Counted from the stretch's first letter, positions 7,129 through 14,295 are shown. The stretch is 14,295 nucleotides of DNA from Lachnospiraceae bacterium (GCA_017964745.1 JAGCRJ010000352.1:1-14295); one strand, 5' to 3'. Notes: generated by a model from the sequence alone, not told the origin. Numbers and translations: made by a program.

Positions 7129-7157
7129 TTGACACGGCCTCAGGGCCGTGTTATTTT
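7129..7157 (+). promoter_or_regulatory. Possible promoter nested in the dlt terminator
   Basis: A consensus -35 TTGACA (7129-7134) is followed by exactly 17 nt and then TATTTT (7152-7157). The spacer is the terminator stem-loop itself. If active it would start near 7164, just upstream of the operator palindrome. A second candidate, TTGTCA (7159-7164) with an 18-nt spacer to TAATAC (7183-7188), would have its -10 inside the operator. Confidence 0.4.
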
Positions 7158-7160
7158 ATT
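7132..7160 (+). terminator. Intrinsic terminator of the dlt operon
   Basis: ACACGGCC (7132-7139) and GGCCGTGT (7144-7151) form a perfect 8-bp GC-rich stem with a TCAG tetraloop, followed at once by TATTTTATT. This is a textbook intrinsic terminator, 6 nt after the dltC stop. Confidence 0.9.
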
Positions 7161-7167
7161 GTCATAA

Positions 7168-7190
7168 GTGTATTAAATGTCTTAATACAC
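7168..7190 (+). promoter_or_regulatory. Perfect inverted repeat, probable operator of the GntR regulator
   Basis: GTGTATTAA (7168-7176), a 5-nt centre (ATGTC) and TTAATACAC (7182-7190) form a perfect 9-5-9 palindrome, 22 nt before the gntR start and directly over or after the candidate promoters. It is AT-rich, lacks a T-run and looks like a protein site rather than a terminator. YtrA-subfamily GntR proteins are known to bind sites with GTGTA/TACAC-type half-sites upstream of their own operons, so autorepression is likely. Confidence 0.7.
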
Positions 7191-7212
7191 CATAGTAGCA
7201 TCGGAGGGTGAG

Positions 7213-7584
7213 ATGATAGTACTTGATTACAGGGACAAACGTCCGCTGAACGAACAGGTAGCGGATAAGATAATGAACCTGATAGCGCAGGGAGGCCTGG
7301 TCCCGGGTGAAAGACTGCCGAGCGTAAGGAATCTTGCAGTCGATCTGTCGGTAAATCCCAACACCGTGCAGAGAGCATATGCCGCTCTTGAGGAGAAGGG
7401 TTATATAACCACCATAACCGGACGCGGAAATTACGTCAGTGAGGAATCCCAGTGGAAGAGCAATCTCAAAGCGGAGGTTCTTGAGGAGCTGGGAGCTGCA
7501 GCTCAGAAGAGCAGGTCCTGTGACATCGGACTTGATGAGGCGATTGAATGCGTCAGAAAAGCATACGAGAGGGATGTAAGATGA
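7213..7584 (+). CDS. GntR-family transcriptional regulator, YtrA subfamily
   Basis: A 123-residue regulator with an N-terminal winged helix-turn-helix (about residues 10-75) and a short helical C-terminal tail of about 45 residues, the size and layout of the YtrA subfamily, which lacks a large effector domain. The motifs PLNEQVADKI, PGERLPSVRNLA, VNPNTVQRAYAALEEKGYI and GRGNYV are typical. A strong ribosome binding site (GGAGGG, 7203-7208) precedes the ATG. Its stop overlaps the ABC ATPase start by 4 nt (ATGA), so regulator and transporter form one operon, and the palindrome at 7168-7190 is its probable operator. YtrA-type repressors are commonly relieved by cell-wall-active antibiotics; whether that holds here is inference. 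Confidence 0.92.
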   Translation: MIVLDYRDKRPLNEQVADKIMNLIAQGGLVPGERLPSVRNLAVDLSVNPNTVQRAYAALEEKGYITTITGRGNYVSEESQWKSNLKAEVLEELGAAAQKSRSCDIGLDEAIECVRKAYERDVR

Positions 7585-8486
7585 TCGAGATAAAAAACGT
7601 AAGTAAAAAATACGAAGATATAAAAGCACTCTCGGGAGTTTCGTTCGATATGCCCGAGGGACAGGTCTTCGGTCTTGTGGGAACAAACGGAGCCGGAAAG
7701 AGTACCCTGCTCAGATGTATCTGCGGAGTATGCAAGCCGGATGAAGGAGAGATACTCGTTGACGGAGAGCCCGTTTATGAGAATCCCGACGCGAAAAAGA
7801 AGATATTCTTCATATCGGATGACCAGTATTTTTATCCCGGATCGAATTCCGAGGAAATGGCACGGTTTTACCGGACCATGTATCCCGAGACTTTCTCCAT
7901 GGAAAGATTCTCGGATCTTATGGACAGCCTTTCGCTGGATAAGAAGCGCAGGATACAGACATTCTCAAAGGGAATGAAAAAGCAGCTCGCGATCATGCTC
8001 GGCATTGCATCCGGATGTAAGTATATCCTTTGTGACGAGACATTTGACGGACTCGATCCGGTCGTAAGGCAGGCCGTCAAGAGGCTTTTCATACACGATA
8101 TGGAAGAAGCCGGGATCACTCCCGTCATCGCTTCCCATAACTTAAGAGAGCTCGAGGACATCTGCGAGTATGTCGGACTTCTCCACAAGGGCGGAGTTAT
8201 CCTTTCCAAGGATCTTGAAGATATGAAGCTCGGTATCTATAAGGTGCAGGTTGTCTTCAGGGATTCCGCATCGCTCGATACCGTAAGGAACAATCTCAAG
8301 GTGATCTCCGAAGAGCGCCGCGGCTCGTTGGTCACACTCACCATCCGCGGAGGACGCACGGAGGTCGAGACGGTGATCTCATCGCAGGTCCCCGTATTCT
8401 ACGAGGTTCTGCCACTTACTCTTGAGGAGATATTCATAAGTGAAACGGAGGTACTGGGATATGACTTCACCGGAATCACCAAATAA
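7581..8486 (+). CDS. ABC transporter ATP-binding protein
   Basis: A 301-residue ATPase subunit. The start at 7581 is chosen for its ATGA overlap with the GntR gene and the GAGAGGG site at 7567-7573, giving the typical N-terminus MIEIKNVSKKYED. Motifs are Walker A GTNGAGKST (34-42), Walker B YILCDE (148-153) with catalytic Glu153, the D-loop GLDP (157-160) and switch His186 in ASHNL. The signature motif is degenerate, FSKGM (128-132) in place of LSGGQ, as is usual in YtrB-like and related ABC-2 systems. The last 100 residues form an accessory C-terminal domain. It should power the permease encoded next, with which it overlaps by 26 nt. The substrate is unknown; export of, or defence against, envelope-active compounds is inferred from the operon type. 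Confidence 0.93.
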   Translation: MIEIKNVSKKYEDIKALSGVSFDMPEGQVFGLVGTNGAGKSTLLRCICGVCKPDEGEILVDGEPVYENPDAKKKIFFISDDQYFYPGSNSEEMARFYRTMYPETFSMERFSDLMDSLSLDKKRRIQTFSKGMKKQLAIMLGIASGCKYILCDETFDGLDPVVRQAVKRLFIHDMEEAGITPVIASHNLRELEDICEYVGLLHKGGVILSKDLEDMKLGIYKVQVVFRDSASLDTVRNNLKVISEERRGSLVTLTIRGGRTEVETVISSQVPVFYEVLPLTLEEIFISETEVLGYDFTGITK

Positions 8487-10539
8487 TAATCCAGTAACAG
8501 AGGCTGAAATGATGAAAGAAGAAAATACCAATGTTCAAGTAACGGAACCGGTGAGAAAGACCGGGATATCCCTCGTGAGTCTGATGGTCGAAGATCTGAG
8601 ACACAGGAAATGGATGCTTGTGCTTTCTTCCGTTGTACAGTTCCTGATGGGACCTTTTGCTACGATCTTTATCCTGTCCAGATATCACAACTGGTATAAC
8701 ATCTCAGATCACGAAATGCTGGTGCGTCAGGCACTTGATTCCGTGGATTCACTGTATCGCAGTTATCTCGGAGCACTGTCAGTTGTGGTGGCTTTGTGCG
8801 GAGCACTGATAGTGGGAGTCGGCGGTTTCAGGCATCTGTTTAGCAAGAGTATGACGGATATGATGAATTCCGTCCCCGTAAAAAGAGGAAAGCAGTTTGC
8901 GGTCATTTATCTGAACGGTTTTCTTATGTGGTTAGTTCCCTTTGCGGTATCAGGGCTGATCATACTGATCATAATAGCCGCAAGGCTCGGGTCATACGGG
9001 GTGTTGTCTCATGCCGTTACCTGCAGTCTGCAGATGCTTCTTGGAGCAACGATCACATTTGTATGTGTTTATAACCTTGCGGTGTTGGCCACGGCAATAT
9101 CCGGAACCGTATTTAATTCTCTGGTAAATCTGCTCTGTCTCGGATTGGATGCAATTGTTGCGTATTTTTGCATGATCGTGATGGCCCAGAACTTTTTTGA
9201 ACATTTCTGGCGGCCGGCACTGGATACTCTTGAGGTCGGCTGGATGTCCCAGCTGGTTTCTCCCGTAGTATACGGCTTTGTGATGTCCAGCAGGATGGAC
9301 AGGCTGGGTTTATACTTTGATACACCTTCAACCGTCGTATGCCTGTTCCTGACACTGGCTGTCTGTGTCATCAATTTCATTGTCGCATACAGGATGTATG
9401 TGACGAGAAAGAGTGAAGCGGCCGAGAACGGAACCATCGGAAAAGTATATAAATTCGTTCTCCGTTCCGTGAACAGCGTGCTTGTGGGACTTTACGTAGC
9501 GGCGTTTGCAAAGATCGTCATCGGGGATACCGGATATACCGGCTGGTGCATGGTCATAACCGCACTGTTCGTTGTACTTATGTTCGGAATTCTGGAGATC
9601 ATCCAGAAGAAATCCTTCAGGAGCTTTTTCGATCACCTGGGACAGATGATAGGAAGCGTCATTGCAGCTGAACTCGTCCTGTCGGCATTTATGTTCGATA
9701 TGATCAATTTCGACAATCACATTGTTCCGGAAAACAATATTGCCGAAGCATATGTTCGTATGGAACCTGATTATTCCTACTGGGGTGATACAGGCAGCGG
9801 CTATGTGCCGATTGAGGGAAAGCCCGGTTATATCACCTGGTCGGAAGACCGTTTCATCACCGAGCATTACGGAGATGTTGCAATCCCGAATGAACTGGCT
9901 GAGCGGATCCTCAGGACCGAAAAGGTGGTTTACGAAAAATATACTGCCGGATCGGGTTATACATATTCCGTTGTTGATCCGGTTACGGGACTTAAGACCT
10001 TGTCCGGAGGCGATGATCTGTATTCCGGATCCGAAATATCCGGCTACGTATATTTTGAGCTCGACAGGAAGGCAGGACCTCCGTTTTACAGATCCTACCG
10101 CATAGCGGATCCGGAGCTGTTTATTGAGATCTCCAAGCTCGATGAATACAGGGATACCAATTATCCCCTCAACTGCGGACTTTTGGGATATCCTCTGGCA
10201 GTGGAGCTGGTGGACGATTACGGAAACCGAGTTTACAGTTTCTCCGACGAGGAGATGCATCAGGTGATGGACGTATACTTTGATGAGTTCAGGAAAAACT
10301 ATGATGAGGACGGATTAAACGCTCTTAACGGAAACATCTATAAATACCAGCTTATATGCAGGTATGAGATGGTCTACAACGAAGAGTCCACATCGACACA
10401 TTTCTTCTATTTATACCTTCAGGAAAATGATCAGAAGACCGTGGAGCTGATCGAAAAACTGACCGGACTTACCATAGATGAATTTGCAAATTACAATTAT
10501 GATTATTACGAGGATGTCTATTACACAGAACCGTATTAA
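8461..10539 (+). CDS. ABC-2-like permease with large C-terminal extracytoplasmic domain
   Basis: A 692-residue membrane protein. The ATG at 8461 is preferred because GGAGG (8447-8451) lies 9 nt upstream; a GTG at 8440 is in frame but less likely, and ATGs at 8509 and 8512 after AGAGG are alternatives. The first 50 residues are polar and presumably cytoplasmic. About nine hydrophobic segments follow at roughly 52-72, 103-124, 148-174, 187-215, 218-243, 291-312, 331-352, 361-381 and 396-416. A polar domain of about 270 residues, rich in Tyr, Asp and Glu, then extends to the end with no further membrane segment. The conserved-looking MTDMMNSVPVKRGKQF (about 131-146) resembles the coupling region of ABC permeases in Gram-positive GntR-ABC cassettes. 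The C-terminal domain may correspond to DUF6449, but this is from memory. It pairs with the ATPase upstream. Tail sequence ends in an acidic, Tyr-rich stretch. Confidence 0.85.
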   Translation: MTSPESPNNNPVTEAEMMKEENTNVQVTEPVRKTGISLVSLMVEDLRHRKWMLVLSSVVQFLMGPFATIFILSRYHNWYNISDHEMLVRQALDSVDSLYRSYLGALSVVVALCGALIVGVGGFRHLFSKSMTDMMNSVPVKRGKQFAVIYLNGFLMWLVPFAVSGLIILIIIAARLGSYGVLSHAVTCSLQMLLGATITFVCVYNLAVLATAISGTVFNSLVNLLCLGLDAIVAYFCMIVMAQNFFEHFWRPALDTLEVGWMSQLVSPVVYGFVMSSRMDRLGLYFDTPSTVVCLFLTLAVCVINFIVAYRMYVTRKSEAAENGTIGKVYKFVLRSVNSVLVGLYVAAFAKIVIGDTGYTGWCMVITALFVVLMFGILEIIQKKSFRSFFDHLGQMIGSVIAAELVLSAFMFDMINFDNHIVPENNIAEAYVRMEPDYSYWGDTGSGYVPIEGKPGYITWSEDRFITEHYGDVAIPNELAERILRTEKVVYEKYTAGSGYTYSVVDPVTGLKTLSGGDDLYSGSEISGYVYFELDRKAGPPFYRSYRIADPELFIEISKLDEYRDTNYPLNCGLLGYPLAVELVDDYGNRVYSFSDEEMHQVMDVYFDEFRKNYDEDGLNALNGNIYKYQLICRYEMVYNEESTSTHFFYLYLQENDQKTVELIEKLTGLTIDEFANYNYDYYEDVYYTEPY

Positions 10540-10580
10540 TGACAGACGTACGACCCAAACATTCTTCCCCTGAAATCTTA

Positions 10581-10613
10581 TGAAAGACTCCGGCTCCGGC
10601 CGGAGTTCTTTCA
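10581..10613 (+). terminator. Strong hairpin, probable terminator of the GntR-ABC operon
   Basis: ACTCCGGC (10587-10594) and GCCGGAGT (10599-10606) form a perfect 8-bp stem with a TCCG loop. The stem extends outward through TGAAAG (10581-10586) and CTTTCA (10608-10613) with one bulged T. There is no long T-run directly after it; TTTTT occurs at 10625-10629. The outer A-rich and T-rich arms could let it act on either strand. Confidence 0.65.
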
Positions 10614-10627
10614 CATATAAGGACTTT

Positions 10628-10657
10628 TTGACGGATATGATATATAATCAATATAGA
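10628..10657 (+). promoter_or_regulatory. Candidate promoter for the membrane-protein cluster
   Basis: TTGACG (10628-10633), an 18-nt spacer and TATAGA (10652-10657) form one candidate. A consensus TATAAT also occurs at 10643-10648, but without a good -35 at the right distance. Either would give a very short 5' leader before the ATG at 10668, which has only a weak GAG as ribosome binding site. Confidence 0.4.
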
Positions 10658-10667
10658 TATCCGAGCT

Positions 10668-11837
10668 ATGAATAAAGGTGAAAAGGAAAACAGAACATCC
10701 CGGGAAATAACGCCCTGTGAAGCGGTGCTGCCTGTCATATGTGTGACGGCTACCGTTCTTGCGGCGTTTCTTTTGTTTTGTTCCAACGTCAGGATCCCGT
10801 TTATGATGGATGATCTGTGGTATTCGACCGATCTTCGGGACGGAAGCACTCTTGACGGGATCGGGGATATCATAGGATCCCAGGTCTGGCATTACGTGAA
10901 CTGGGGAGGAAGATCTTTCACCCACGCTTTTCTGCAGCTTTCACTGATGAGCGGTGAAAGAGCCGCCGATGTGATCAATACCGTCATGACTCTCGTCCTG
11001 GTCTTTCTTATGTGTGTGCTTTCAAGGCTTTCTTCGGAAAGGAAGGACGTATCCGGGAGTGCATCTTTGTATATAACTGAGTTTGCGCTTGCGTTCGGAA
11101 TGCTCATCACATGCTGTCCCACTTTCCGGATGAGCATGCTATGGCAGGCAGGATGTGCAAACTATGTATATTCGTCGGTCTGGATCGTTCTTTTCTATAT
11201 CGTATACTTAAGAGCACTCGATCCGGATAAAAAGGACATACCGCTCGCCTGTGCATTCATGCCGTTCCTCGGACTGATCACGGGCTGGAGTACCGAGAAT
11301 ATGGGACCGTCATCGTGCATTGCCGCGGCTGTCGTTACGTTTATATGCATCCGCAAAGGCGGGATCACCCGGAACAGGAAGATATGGATGATAGAAGGCG
11401 TGGCTGCATCCTTTATCGGTTCGTGCTTCTGCATTCTGGCTCCGGGAAATTTCGTAAGGAAGACCGACTCGACGGAGGACCTTGCACTGACTCTTCCCGA
11501 CAGGCTTCTCCAGATGCTTAAGGGAGCGGGAGATTATCTCTTCCCTTCGCTAGCGATACTTGCGGGCGCGCTGATCGTGCACAGGATCAAGGTAAACCGG
11601 AAGCTTTCCGCGGAAAATGCGGTTCTTCTCATCGGAGCATTCCTTTCATACGCTGCGATGATCGCATCTCCCCATTATCCCGACCGTGCGGCGTTCGGTA
11701 CCTGTGTGCTGATTGAGATCGTATCCCTGTCACTTTTGCGTGATGTTTTCCGCAGGGAGAATCCCTACGCACGTTTCATTCTGTCCGTAATGCTGCTTGT
11801 TTCATCGGCGGCCGTAATGTATTTCATATTGGTGTAA
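10668..11837 (+). CDS. DUF6056-like multi-pass membrane protein, probable GT-C type glycosyltransferase
   Basis: A 389-residue protein with about nine to ten hydrophobic segments, the first at about 18-40. Just after it comes MMDDLWYSTDL (Asp48-Asp49), an acidic pair in the first extracytoplasmic loop, where GT-C glycosyltransferases carry their catalytic acid. Other recognisable elements are VNWGGRSFTHAF (77-88), the GWSTENMGPS segment (206-215) and LAPGNFVR (257-264), which together resemble DUF6056 proteins of Lachnospiraceae and other Firmicutes. Such proteins are thought to transfer sugars from lipid-linked donors to surface polymers, but I know of no defined substrate. It is somewhat short for the family. 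It begins a new transcription unit after a hairpin, and the next gene starts 1 nt after its stop. Confidence 0.72.
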   Translation: MNKGEKENRTSREITPCEAVLPVICVTATVLAAFLLFCSNVRIPFMMDDLWYSTDLRDGSTLDGIGDIIGSQVWHYVNWGGRSFTHAFLQLSLMSGERAADVINTVMTLVLVFLMCVLSRLSSERKDVSGSASLYITEFALAFGMLITCCPTFRMSMLWQAGCANYVYSSVWIVLFYIVYLRALDPDKKDIPLACAFMPFLGLITGWSTENMGPSSCIAAAVVTFICIRKGGITRNRKIWMIEGVAASFIGSCFCILAPGNFVRKTDSTEDLALTLPDRLLQMLKGAGDYLFPSLAILAGALIVHRIKVNRKLSAENAVLLIGAFLSYAAMIASPHYPDRAAFGTCVLIEIVSLSLLRDVFRRENPYARFILSVMLLVSSAAVMYFILV

Positions 11838-11838
11838 A

Positions 11839-12525
11839 ATGCGTTCATTCTTTACGAAAAAGAAGAATATAGACATCATCATCTGTCTTGAGGCAATGGC
11901 GGTTTTCGTCCTTGCGGCACTTGCCCTGCACGATACAAATACCGCGACCGGAGCGGGATATTCGCTGTTCATCGCAACCGGTGCGCTTTCCAGGGAAGTC
12001 TGGAATATCCTTGTCGATCTTGTGCTTGTCGTTTCGATGATCGTTCTTCTGCTGATCCCGAAGCTTATAATGAAAGCGGATTTTGGAAGCATCGCGCTTT
12101 TTTTCCTTGGAGCATCCGCATTCACGGTTTATCTTCGCCCCGACAGATTCCTGGCCCCGTTCACAGGGGGCTCGGTCCTGAGCTTTGAAGACAGGAAATG
12201 GGCGCTTATCGCCTATATTCCTTCCTGGATGATCTGTGCCGGGATCCTGCTTCTTGTTTACTCTCTTCGAAAAGGAGCAATGCGCAAGGTTATTACCGTC
12301 TGCACTTTGGCATCGGTATCATGTGCGTTCGCCGGACTGTTTACTCCCGCATTTGAGATCTTCTTATTTGCTTCGGGTTACTTCATCACAATGCCCTTTA
12401 TACGTATCGCTTCCGAAGATGAAACGGGCACCGATCCTTTAACGTTCAGGTTCTTTCCGGGAACGGTCATGTTCCTTTGCGGCGTGTGGAGACTGATAAT
12501 GGTGCTTTCGACCTATCATATGTAA
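11839..12525 (+). CDS. Multi-pass membrane protein of unknown function
   Basis: A 228-residue hydrophobic protein I do not recognise. About six or seven membrane segments are visible near residues 11-30, 54-76, 84-102, 122-142, 148-166, 170-188 and 204-222. A short basic N-terminus (MRSFFTKKK) suggests the N-terminus is cytoplasmic. The only notable polar stretch is residues 103-121 (containing RPDRF and FEDRKW), probably a loop. There is no Shine-Dalgarno sequence, and the ATG lies 1 nt after the previous stop, so it is probably translated by coupling with the DUF6056-like gene. It may be a partner of that protein, or the separated C-terminal half of a longer ancestral protein. No catalytic motif is visible. 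Confidence 0.7.
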   Translation: MRSFFTKKKNIDIIICLEAMAVFVLAALALHDTNTATGAGYSLFIATGALSREVWNILVDLVLVVSMIVLLLIPKLIMKADFGSIALFFLGASAFTVYLRPDRFLAPFTGGSVLSFEDRKWALIAYIPSWMICAGILLLVYSLRKGAMRKVITVCTLASVSCAFAGLFTPAFEIFLFASGYFITMPFIRIASEDETGTDPLTFRFFPGTVMFLCGVWRLIMVLSTYHM

Positions 12526-12538
12526 ACACCCTGTTTTA

Positions 12539-12554
12539 TGCTATAATTTCCTTA
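12539..12554 (+). promoter_or_regulatory. Extended -10 promoter giving a probable leaderless mRNA
   Basis: TG (12539-12540), one base and a consensus TATAAT (12542-12547) lie 6 nt before the ATG at 12554. No ribosome binding site is present in the TTCCTT gap. The -35 region is weak (TGTAAA at 12521-12526 is 15 nt away). The geometry repeats that seen before the histidine kinase and the MBOAT genes. Confidence 0.6.
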
Positions 12555-14295
12555 TGTTTTTCGAAGTTTTCAAAAAAGATCATAAGGCGATAGTCCCTGC
12601 GGTCCTTCTTACTTTTTTCGGCTTTTGCGGGCTTTGCTTTCTTGTCCGCGATTCGGGTAAGGATCTCGGATCGTTCGGTTTTCTTTTATCCGCTATTTCC
12701 ATAATACTGATATTCATAATTCAGACGGGGCTGCTCGGTCTTATTCGTAAAGACGGAGAAGCTTCACGGAAAATGCTCAGATATGCGTTTGTCTACGGAA
12801 CTCTCTTCGGCATCGCGACCGATCTCGGATGCCAGTTTGAGCTCAGGGAGATGACGGCGCCCGGTATCAGGGGCAAGGCCGTGATCTTTTTGTGCGGTCT
12901 GTGTCTTTCCGTTCTGGTTCTTCCTTTTACCTACAGACTCTTCAGGATCGCGGAAGGAAAATATAAACTTCCGACGTTTTCCGGGGAGACTGTTGTCAAC
13001 GAAAAGAAGACATTTCTCATTCTGCTTGCGGGACTCGAGCTTTTCTGGCTTCCCGCGTTTCTTGCGTATTATCCCGCGATCATGAGTTACGATTTCAACA
13101 GGCAGTGCGAGGAAGCGGTAAGGGGATACAGATGGTTCTTTGAGTATCAGCCGCTCATTCACACTTTCCTGATAAGGGTCTTTTATCTGCTCGGAGTACG
13201 CCTGGGATCGACCGCTGCGGGAATGGCGATCTTCGCACTGCTTCAAAGTATCGTCCTCGCTTCGTCCATAAGCGCGGGCATCACCTTTGTTCTCAAAAGA
13301 TCGGGCCGTCTTGCGGCTGTCATCTGGTTTTTGATGTTTGCGCTTCTTCCCTTTAATCCCGTTCTTGCGATAAGCATGACCAAGGATATACTGTTCACCG
13401 CATTTTTCGTCTTAGTGATCCTTATCGTGATACGCATGACGGAAAAGCCCTCGGCCACACTGTGCATTCTTTTCGTTGTGACCGGAATTCTGAACATCTT
13501 ATTCAGGAACAATGCATCCTATGCGCTTTTATTCCTTGTCCCCGCATTTCTTCTTGTTCAGGAAGGGATCAGGAAGAAGGTGCTCATTGCCTTTGTCACG
13601 GTACTTATGATCGCTGCGGGACTCGGTTCCAAGACACTGATCAGGACTACCATGAATGCCATACCCGGTTCCGAGATGGAAAAATACAGTGTCCCCATAA
13701 TGCAGATGGTAAGAGTTATAAAGTACCAGCGTGAGAATCTGACTCAGGAGCAGGTGGATATACTTTGCAGATACGTAACCGATTATCAGTGGGGTGATTA
13801 TTATCCATGGATCGCGGACGGCCCCAAGTCCACGATCAGTGCATATAACTCTTCGGCATGGATAGGCGAAGGCAATACGCTGATACGTGATTATATAAAG
13901 ATCGGAAAAGCTTATCCCAACGACTATATCGATGCATTCATCGGACTTACGATAGGTTACTGGTACGTTGGTGACAGATCGCATGCAGAGATGCTTGGGT
14001 ACGGCGATGACAGCGATCTGGGACTTCTGTATACTTTCAACGCTTCACCGAATGCCGCATTGGAAGATGGAATCCCTTCGCATTCGCTGCTTCCTTCCGT
14101 GGAGAAAATGTATTCCCATATCGTGAACGGCAATTCATATATGAAATGGCCGGTGGTTTCGATACTCATGAAGCCGGCTTTTTATTTCTGGTTCTTCGTA
14201 CTTGATCTGTTCATCGTGATCTACAAGAGAAGCAAAAAGGGTATAGCGGTATTTGCATATCCGTTCTTCTACCTGATGACCATGTTCCTCGGACC
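12554..14295 (+). CDS. DUF6020-like multi-pass membrane protein, 3' end beyond window
   Basis: The frame opened by the ATG at 12554 stays open to the window end, giving at least 580 residues with no stop. Hydrophobic segments occur at about 12-31, 40-64, 76-91, 108-128, 154-172, 203-245, 254-275, 278-294, 301-317, 321-336 and 343-357, then a long extracytoplasmic stretch (about 360-530), then a further helix near 542-557. Motifs characteristic of the DUF6020/GT-C-like group are AYYPAIMSYDFNRQ (171-184, with Asp180 as candidate catalytic acid), QPLIHTF (199-205), MTKDILFT (275-282) and FRNNASYALL (317-326). These proteins resemble lipid-linked-sugar-dependent glycosyltransferases; the substrate is unknown. 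The start has no Shine-Dalgarno sequence and follows a -10 box by 6 nt. It lies 28 nt after the unknown membrane protein and may be transcribed both with it and from its own promoter. Confidence 0.8.
   Translation, partial: MFFEVFKKDHKAIVPAVLLTFFGFCGLCFLVRDSGKDLGSFGFLLSAISIILIFIIQTGLLGLIRKDGEASRKMLRYAFVYGTLFGIATDLGCQFELREMTAPGIRGKAVIFLCGLCLSVLVLPFTYRLFRIAEGKYKLPTFSGETVVNEKKTFLILLAGLELFWLPAFLAYYPAIMSYDFNRQCEEAVRGYRWFFEYQPLIHTFLIRVFYLLGVRLGSTAAGMAIFALLQSIVLASSISAGITFVLKRSGRLAAVIWFLMFALLPFNPVLAISMTKDILFTAFFVLVILIVIRMTEKPSATLCILFVVTGILNILFRNNASYALLFLVPAFLLVQEGIRKKVLIAFVTVLMIAAGLGSKTLIRTTMNAIPGSEMEKYSVPIMQMVRVIKYQRENLTQEQVDILCRYVTDYQWGDYYPWIADGPKSTISAYNSSAWIGEGNTLIRDYIKIGKAYPNDYIDAFIGLTIGYWYVGDRSHAEMLGYGDDSDLGLLYTFNASPNAALEDGIPSHSLLPSVEKMYSHIVNGNSYMKWPVVSILMKPAFYFWFFVLDLFIVIYKRSKKGIAVFAYPFFYLMTMFLG

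Noticed and set aside
7548..7580. ATG-type start at 7548 for the ABC ATPase
   Set aside because: The ATG at 7581 gives the canonical ABC N-terminus, an ATGA overlap with gntR and a well-spaced ribosome binding site.
8440..8460. GTG at 8440 as start of the permease
   Set aside because: The GGAGG at 8447-8451 is correctly spaced for the ATG at 8461, and a start at 8440 would have no site and would encode the site itself.
9328..10260. 310-residue open frame on the minus strand opposite the permease
   Set aside because: It lies fully inside a well-supported gene on the + strand, has no recognisable domain, and is probably a codon-usage shadow.
10540..10667. Possible short gene or RNA gene in the 128-nt gap before the DUF6056-like gene
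   Set aside because: The gap is accounted for by a hairpin terminator and promoter-like boxes. No open frame with a ribosome binding site or tRNA-like fold is seen.
1..14295. CRISPR array, insertion sequence, tRNA, rRNA or phage genes
   Set aside because: No regularly spaced repeats, transposase motifs, terminal inverted repeats, RNA gene signatures or integrase-like proteins were found.

Overview
All thirteen recognisable protein genes lie on the + strand. They suggest a low-to-medium GC Gram-positive anaerobe of the Lachnospiraceae type. The clues are a lipoteichoic-acid (LTA) synthase-type gene, a complete D-alanylation (Dlt) pathway, a YtrA-type GntR/ABC cassette and DUF6056/DUF6020-type membrane proteins, with frequent use of AGA/AGG and ATA codons. 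The taxonomic guess is inference, since no rRNA or tRNA gene is present.

Layout. Positions 1-390 hold the C-terminus of an LTA synthase/sulfatase-family protein, followed by a possible terminator. Positions 471-2619 hold a two-component system, a membrane histidine kinase and an OmpR-type regulator that overlap by 8 nt. Positions 2709-7125 hold a compact operon in the order MBOAT (DltB-like), DltD-like, DltA, DltC, ended by a clear intrinsic terminator at 7132-7160. Positions 7213-10539 hold a GntR (YtrA-type) regulator, an ABC ATPase and a large permease with a C-terminal extracytoplasmic domain. A perfect 9-5-9 palindrome lies upstream and is the probable operator. A strong hairpin follows at 10581-10613. 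Positions 10668 to the end hold three multi-pass membrane proteins: a DUF6056-like protein, an unrecognised one, and a DUF6020-like protein that runs off the window. The first and last resemble GT-C type glycosyltransferases.

How the genes fit together. The first two-thirds looks like a cell-envelope module. LTA is made by the first gene's family. DltA activates D-alanine, DltC carries it, the MBOAT passes it across the membrane and DltD places it on the polymer. The adjacent two-component system is the obvious candidate regulator. The GntR/ABC cassette belongs to a type often induced by cell-wall-active compounds, and the terminal membrane proteins may glycosylate surface polymers.

Most interesting signals. 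(1) The MBOAT ends in the hexapeptide FIYFGF. This matches the C-terminal aromatic acyl-shuttle motif that in classical Dlt systems sits on the microprotein DltX. No dltX is seen here, so the shuttle appears fused to the MBOAT in an otherwise DltA/DltC-dependent pathway with the unusual order B-D-A-C. (2) Three genes (histidine kinase, MBOAT, DUF6020-like) have an extended -10 box (TGn then TATACT, TAGAAT or TATAAT) ending only 6-7 nt before the ATG and no ribosome binding site. This predicts leaderless transcripts and moves the MBOAT start to 2709.
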